A stretch of 64,000 bases of DNA from Pogonophryne albipinna (taxonomy: Eukaryota; Chordata; Actinopteri; Perciformes; Artedidraconidae), in assembly GCA_028583405.1 (NCBI GenBank), contig CM053252.1, positions 37,855,240 to 37,919,239 of the forward strand. Direction: 5' to 3'. A program made the translations under genes and the position numbers. Of the stretch, positions 56,401-64,000 are shown in pieces. The notes beneath the pieces are model-generated. The model made no database searches, was not told where the DNA came from, and worked only from the letters and a program-made list of their open reading frames with translations. The stretch's first letter is position 1; every line of letters begins with the position of its first letter.

Positions 56401-56699
56401 TTAAGAAGTTCATTTACATATTTCGTCATTAAAATTAATTGTTCCAAACATCACAAGATTATTATCGGGGGGTCATATCATGATTTAAAGATTCATCAGA
56501 AAAACATGTTTCAGCTTTACAAATGCTTCTTTTGTTACCTTCTATTGTGAAATCCTATAAGTCGTCGCCAATCATTGGCCTGCAACCCATGACAAGAGGT
56601 GGTGAGTGGGCTTTGGTTTTGGTGCAAGGTTACAAATGTCAAGGACCACTTTGCTCCAGAAACCACTTTCTAATGCAATGCATTACAATCCATGCATCC

Positions 56700-56907
56700 A
56701 TGCATCTTCATCTGCTTCTCTGGAGTCAGGTGAGTCAGGGAGAAGTTCCAGCAGAGGATCCCAAACTTCCTTTTCCCTGGCAACATCAACCAGCTCTGAC
56801 TGGGGGATTCCAAGGTGCTCCCAGGCCAGCGTGGAGATGTAATCCCTCCACCTGGTCCTGGGTCTGCCCGAATGGCCCCCTCCCAGCTGGACGTGCCTGG
56901 AACCACC
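56700..56907 (-). pseudogene. LINE ORF2 C-terminal fragment
   Basis: Minus strand reads GHSGRPRTRWRDYISTLAWE, then HLGIPQSELVDVAREKEVWD and PLLELLPDSP, a C-terminal stretch recurring in teleost non-LTR retrotransposon proteins. The Harbinger-type MITE at 56911 is inserted right beside it. Confidence 0.65.
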
Positions 56908-56910
56908 TTA

Positions 56911-57587
56911 GGCCCCTACACACCGGGCCGATTTTCAGCGTCGATAGATGTCGATAGATGTCTGGCCGTCGATGAGCGTCCTGTTGCCCTACTCAGATTG
57001 GTGTGTCCCGCCCCGTCGTGTCTTTTCGGTCGTGCCAACACCTTCCGCCGCCGATTCAACATGTTGAATCGGTAGGCTGTCGGTAAAAGGCCGCCGGCTA
57101 AAGAAATCACTCTGATTGGCTGTTCAGCTTAACAAATCAGTGCATGAGAAGCGAAACGGAAGTGAGGGACCCAAACACGATTAAGAAGGTAAATCTGAGA
57201 TTTCATTTAACTCCAGCTCTCGACACAGGTTCGGGAAAGCCCCATGAGCTTCTCGCAGTAGAGTGAAAATGGAACGCACACGCTATTTGTTGTTGTTTTT
57301 CGTTGTTTATATCACGCAGTCTGTTCTTCTTCTCTCGGTGTATCACGCAGTCTGTCTTCCGGTTGTTGCCTCTTTTGAATGACGAATACACACTACCGCC
57401 GTCTGCTGGTAAGGAGAGTTATTGCCACTCACGCATGCTCAGTTCGTACGTGCTACTTGGCCGTCGGCTGAAGTCTTTACGGTGTGTTCCAGTGCGACTT
57501 TTGGCCAAGACGCAGGAGACGTGAGGCGACACAACAGTCGGGTCCGTCGGGACGTGTTCTTTGGTGTCAGATTGTTGTGTAGGGGCC
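56911..57587. mobile_element. PIF/Harbinger-type MITE (677 bp), TTA target duplication
   Basis: Ends GGCCCCTACACA and TGTGTAGGGGCC with TTA on both sides (56908-56910, 57588-57590). Confidence 0.8.
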
Positions 57588-57906
57588 TTAAAGAGGCGCT
57601 TTCAAACCAGAGTACTTTTCCCCCCTAACTAGGCTGATAGGGGGGGTGGAGATTTGGTTTCACACCAAAAAGGATCTGGGCCTAGTCCCTAGTTCACGCG
57701 AACCTTTTCACCCCCAGATCGTCCCTGCTAGCGAGGTAGTACTTTCCTGGGGAGTAAATGGTTCGTGGGTGTGTCGGCCACGCTAACAATTTCTGATTGG
57801 CTGGGCGAATTGCAAACCACGCCCCGTAAAACTCCGAAAACTTTTGTGAAGCCGCCATTTTATTTGCTCGCATTAGCCCAGCGCACCAACGGAGAGAGAC
57901 TAACTT

Positions 57907-58019
57907 ATGGCAACACAAAATAAAACATGGGAGTGGTGGAGTGATGAGGAGGTGTCGGCACTTCTGGCGATTTACTCGGAAGACGCGACCCAGCAGCTTA
58001 ATTTGTCAGAAGCATTTTG
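57907..58019 (+). pseudogene. Myb/SANT-like N-terminal codons of a Harbinger element
   Basis: MATQNKTWEWWSDEEVSALL, then AIYSEDATQQL. The WSDEEVxALLxIYS pattern fits the trihelix/SANT-like DNA-binding protein that accompanies Harbinger transposases. The frame ends at 58019, just before the (CA)n array. Confidence 0.55.
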
Positions 58020-58026
58020 ACGGGTG

Positions 58027-58133
<107 letters not shown>

Positions 58134-58315
58134 ACATTCGTACACAAACAGAAAGTCACAGATAAATGCGGCTTCATTTGCCTAATCCTCCCTCTGGGAC
58201 TTATTCCGGTGAGAACGCGATCTACTTGGACAGTTCGAGGGACTAAAGAGTTTCGGGGGGAACAAGTACCGGCCACAAGTACCGGCTAAGTACTTGGTGT
58301 GAAAGCGGCTAAGGT

Positions 58316-58560
58316 CTCCTATCATGCAAAATGCACTTTTTGATGTCTTTGATACATAAATATCCCGGTGTGACTCACAAAGTGTCAGAAAATAAAACCC
58401 TCTCTCTTTTCCTCCGTACCCAAATCTTTAAAAACGGAGCTGATCCAGATTTGCGTCCCACGTAATATCGGAAATGTGGGCTCGCTTTACAGCCGGCCTT
58501 ATCAGAAACGTCGCTATCAGAAACAATGTGCGACGTGTTTTGGACGTAATAGGTCTTTGT
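58316..58560. mobile_element. fragment of TTAA-target MITE (same family as 42069-42871)
   Basis: CTCCTATCATGCAAAATGCA, then TTTTTGATGTCTTTGATACA and GAAAATAAAACCC match 42072-42320 in order. The right half is missing. Confidence 0.75.
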
Positions 58561-59998
<1,438 letters not shown>

Positions 59999-60172
59999 AG
60001 GGGGGGTTTTACTTCCATAACATAGTGTCACCATTACGTAAAACTTGCTAGCGCTCAAATTTCAGACAGAGGGTGAAAAGAGGTGCTGCAGCACAGGCAG
60101 TATGAGAAATATAAAGAGCTTTTTGAACATTAAAGCATGGAGACATGTCACAGAGGCACTAAATACAAATAT
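59999..60172. mobile_element. partial copy of the TTAA MITE at 32494-33179 with an empty hAT site
   Basis: AGACAGAGGGTGAAAAGAGG, GTGCTGCAGCACAGGCAGTA and GAACATTAAAGCATGGAGAC are shared with 32783-32866. GACATGTCACAGAGGCACT is uninterrupted here. Confidence 0.85.
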
Positions 60173-60795
60173 AAAACCAACAACTACTGTAGCTTTATGA
60201 AAACAATAAACCTGAATAAAACCGTTGCATCTGGGAACCACTCGTATCCGTGCACACAGACATTGTTGCAGACATGATATAAGATGCCTCTGTTTTAAGA
60301 TGGCAACCAGTGGACCCATGTTTCATCAATGTTGTATTGCCTTTAAAGTATTTAGCATGCCCCTCTCAGTCATGCTTTTCAAGAGATTGCTTCTGTCACA
60401 CCGGCAGCAGGAAAGTATCTTACAATAGCCGCTTTCACACAAAGTACTTTGCCGTACTTAGTGCCGGCACTTATGGCGCATTTCCACTACAGGGCCTCGC
60501 TCGGTATGGCTAGGCCTCGTTAGGCCTTGTTAGGACTGGCTCACTTTATGCTGCGTTTCCATTACAATTTAGTAGCTGGGCCAGTAACTATAGTAACGCA
60601 GTGTAGGCGGAGCCGTGACGTCATCTTCAATGAGAACCACAGAAAAACAACATCAGCCGTTAGCTGTTAGCACTCAAGCAAAACAAAAGTTAAACAAGTA
60701 CAAACCACAGACTGTCTGTGTCATGGTAAATACAGTCGCTGGTTTATTTATGTCTGTATAGGCCGTTGTTGTGATTGTGGACTGTCGGAGCATAT

Positions 60796-61098
60796 GTGAA
60801 CTGCTCCATCGAAATCAGTCGCATTGACCCGAAGACACATTTTGAGTTGTATACACTGTTGGAAAGAGGAGATTCCTAGCTTTCTAATGATATCAGGATT
60901 GTTTTTGTACTCCAAATATTAAGCGAAATATGTCACATTATATAATGACTGTTACAGAGTCATCATTTTGAGAAAAAGGCCTTCAAAGTTTCCTCTTCTC
61001 TGGAATCCATCGATCTGATTGATTATTAGCAAATGATCAAAATACGACGGAGGGAAGATCGTTTCGTTTGGAGGGGAAGCTCGCGAGTGTGTGTGTAT

Positions 61099-61159
<61 letters not shown>

Positions 61160-61681
61160 CGTGTAATTTTGCGTTTGTGAGTATTGTGTTTGTTTCCCGG
61201 GGAAATCACTCACGAGAAACACCGGCTGTTGTTATGCCTGCAGTGACGTTAAGTTACTCCGTTCTCCGTTTGTAATTATGCCATTACAAGCTTCAAAGTT
61301 ATAGTTATCATCTGAATTTGTCGAAACAAGTTTAATATTCTGAAAGCCAAGACTTTGTTTATTTGAAATCAGATGAAAACAAACTGTAACGGACCCTGCC
61401 GTGTTATCTATGATTACTATACTCTTACATTCATAATGTCAGCCGGAGGGAGGGGGGGCGGCGCTGCGGAAGAGCAGATTGCGAGTCCCTTTACAAGCTT
61501 CAAAAATGTATTTATCGTGTGATTTTGGAAATAAAAGTTTCATATTCTGAAAGCCAAGACTTTGTTTGTTTAAAATCAAACAAAACACCCGAACCCCGAA
61601 AAAATAGTTTTTTACGTAAATCCACGTTTATTTTGAAATGAGCCGTTGCGACTTCCGACTGATTTCGATAGAGCGGGTCAC
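60796..61681. mobile_element. unclassified element with long-ish inverted ends, ATAT target, level 3 of the nest
   Basis: Left GTGAACTGCTCCATCGAAAT plus CAGTCG, right the inverse of GTGACCCGCTCTATCGAAAT plus CAGTCG (26 bases, about three mismatches), flanked by ATAT (60792-60795, 61682-61685). The related sequence at 30510-30545 lacks it. It contains a direct duplication around TATTCTGAAAGCCAAGACTT (61335, 61545) and a (GT)n. Confidence 0.65.
61101..61158 (+). repeat. (GT)n microsatellite, level 4 of the nest
   Basis: About 29 GT units. Confidence 0.97.
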
Positions 61682-62120
61682 ATATATAACGTTAGCTTAG
61701 CCAAGCTCCATTTAGAAAACACGCATTTTAAAAGGTTTTTCGCCTGCCGTCTGTCTGCAGACTTGTCAAAGCATTAATTCATGGTTTTTACTAACTGGTA
61801 TCAGTATGTTGTTACTTCGGTATCATTTTGAAACGTGTATTACAATTAAATCACGGTCAAATATGTTCATTTTGTTGTAGTTGTAGCCCCCTTGCCAGCG
61901 ATTCTCTCTCTAGTTTAGCATACTCAGCCCGACTCAGCCTGGTTGTTGGCCCGGAAAGAACCTCGATTTCATGGGGCCAGAAAAACTGTGAAATAGTACC
62001 CGCTAGCCGGATCTAGCCAAGTGGAAACGCAACCAGGGCAGTCACGCTTAAAGCGAGCTCCGCACTGTAGTGGAAATGCGCCATTAGTGCCCTGGCACTT
62101 AGTACCCCCGTGGAACTTAA

Positions 62121-62958
62121 GCCCTGGCCACACGAGGACGATAACGGTCGTATCTGCTACAGTTCACTATCAGAAAGATGGTTTGGCCACAAGGCCGACA
62201 TGGAAATGCAGAAAACGATAACGGGTTCCAAGGTGGGTAGATCTGCAAACGAAACGCTCTGGGGTCGGGAAACGGCTCTGTGTTTACGCCTATACGATCA
62301 TTTCCTGATAACGTTGAAGCAATAGCCCCGCCTCTCCCCACGTCTCCTGCACAGAGATCAGCTGCTGGGCTGTCAGAAGAGGGGGAGGAAAAGAGAGGCT
62401 CAGTTTTTTATTCTTATATTATTATATAGAGTCGTTATTCATTTGTTTTAAAGCTCAATAAATAACAAAGAAGACCTTTGACCGGCACTTTTCTAATTTT
62501 GTCCGGAAGATTTAAACTTTAACGGACATGTTGACCGGCGAAAAAAAATCTAGCTGAAACTCTGCTGCACGGTCCCCTCGTCCCTTGGAAGAGGCGGAGA
62601 GGTGGGTGTTTCTCATCTGCTGGTGGACTACCGGAGAGAAAATCTTCATCTTCAATCTTCAATCTACAGCAGGAGCAAACGCTTGCCTCGGGGAGGGAGA
62701 AAAAGAGCCAGAGCGTCCACAGCAGAGAATAAACAGAAGGGCAACCATGCCAACCATGCACGGGAAGTCTTCTTCGCTGCTTTTGTGGCAGGACTACAGC
62801 GCTACGTACAGGCCCGGCATATGTACTACAGCGTCTCCAGCGCTTTCGAGCGGTCTCGTGTGAACGGACACGTTTCTTGTGCCTGTTGCGTGTGGACGGA
62901 AGACTTTTTTGATAACGATTGCGGTCCGTTTGCGTTATCGTCCTCGTGTGGCCGGAGC
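62121..62958. mobile_element. PIF/Harbinger-type MITE (838 bp), TAA target duplication
   Basis: Ends GCCCTGGCCACACGAGGACG and the inverse of GCTCCGGCCACACGAGGACG, both followed by ATAACG, with TAA on both sides (62118-62120, 62959-62961). Inserted in the element at 60428-63405; the 37296 copy shows the empty site near 37370. Confidence 0.88.
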
Positions 62959-63405
62959 TAAAGTACAGATCGCGTTCACACCGGAATAAGTTCCCTGAGG
63001 GAAGATTACGCAAATGAGCCACTGACGTCACTTTATCTTCTTCTGCTTTGGGTTTACTGGCAGGCCGCAAACAACTTCACGGCGTGTACTGCCACCCGAA
63101 GTCCCCGGAGTTGGGGAACCAGCAGCTCCTACTGAAGCCTTCCGAGTAAATCGCCAGAACGCCGACACCTCCTCATCACTCTCTATTCTCTCTCCGTTGG
63201 TGCGCGGGGCTAATGCTCATAATGCTAATGCCAGCAAGTACAATGGCGGCTTCACAAAACTTTTCAGAGTTTTACGCGGCGTGGTTTGCAATAGAAATTG
63301 GTACTTTTTTCTCCCCAGGATAGTACCACCTCTCTAGCAGGCACTAAAAATGGGGGTAAAAGTTCCCGGCACTAAGTACTCTTTTGGGTGTGAACGCAAA
63401 ATAAG

Positions 63406-64000
<595 letters not shown>

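Larger units (their letters stand above)
60474..62083. mobile_element. PIF/Harbinger-type element (1,610 bp), TTA target duplication, level 2 of the nest
   Basis: Ends TGGCGCATTTCCACTACAGG and the inverse of TGGCGCATTTCCACTACAG, with TTA on both sides (60471-60473, 62084-62086). Carries an inserted unclassified element (60796-61681). Confidence 0.88.
60428..63405. mobile_element. PIF/Harbinger-type element (family of 37296-37952) with two nested insertions
   Basis: Begins GCCGCTTTCACACAAAGTAC and resumes after the insertions with CGCGTTCACACCGGAATAAG at 62971, matching the 37296 copy base for base over long stretches to about 63405. Its right end is diverged or truncated. Confidence 0.8.

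Noticed and set aside
62519..63070. 183-codon minus-strand frame and the + strand frames at 62585-62961
   Set aside because: They lie within Harbinger-type MITE 62121-62958 and its host element, with no transposase motif.

Overview
The window is nuclear DNA from a bony fish, most likely a spiny-rayed (percomorph) teleost. The evidence is one vertebrate gene with ordinary GT-AG introns in a very dense field of teleost-type transposons (hAT, PIF/Harbinger, TTAA-target elements, L2-like LINEs, Ty3/gypsy) and long (CA)n/(GT)n arrays. The species cannot be named from the sequence. There is one 1,000-base assembly gap (10494-11493).

Only one host gene is well supported: the + strand orthologue of PPP1R13L (iASPP, RelA-associated inhibitor). 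I assembled twelve coding exons between 39564 and 53329 from splice signals and reading phase. They join without a frame break into a predicted 774-residue protein: a serine/proline-rich N-terminal half, conserved iASPP blocks ([30 protein letters not shown]), the RARL phosphatase-docking motif, ankyrin repeats and a C-terminal SH3 domain. A candidate untranslated first exon ends at a consensus donor at 24920, which would give a first intron of about 14.6 kb. The introns are packed with repeats, including an 11-codon minisatellite that arose inside a LINE reading frame (41150-42000) and an 8-copy minisatellite in which every unit carries a 3' splice-site look-alike (47622-47955).

Layout. 1-1400: internally deleted Ty3/gypsy copy, minus strand. 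2500-4700: hAT-like gene remnant and a 1,055-bp hAT element with a perfect 8-bp target duplication. 5160-7677: 5'-truncated L2-like LINE with an open 770-codon frame, minus strand. 7771-10130: two hAT elements. 11630-14408: minus-strand, intron-containing transposon-type gene with a FEN1/XPG-like nuclease region and a Cys-rich CXC tail, broken by stops. 15407-21290: two adjacent fold-back elements with ends beginning TA and 6-bp target duplications, the first split by a 2,450-bp hAT element. 21300-24250: LINE fragments. 27269-36415: hAT and TTAA-type elements, several nested. 37296-37952: PIF/Harbinger-type element. 39564-54040: ppp1r13l coding part. 55503-63405: TTAA and Harbinger elements, ending in a four-level nest.

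For most elements I could read both inverted ends and the duplicated target, so their boundaries are exact. Classification rests on target length and terminal sequence rather than on intact transposases. Nearly all copies are non-autonomous or degenerate. The least explained items are the fold-back pair with 6-bp target duplications and the decayed XPG-like/CXC gene.
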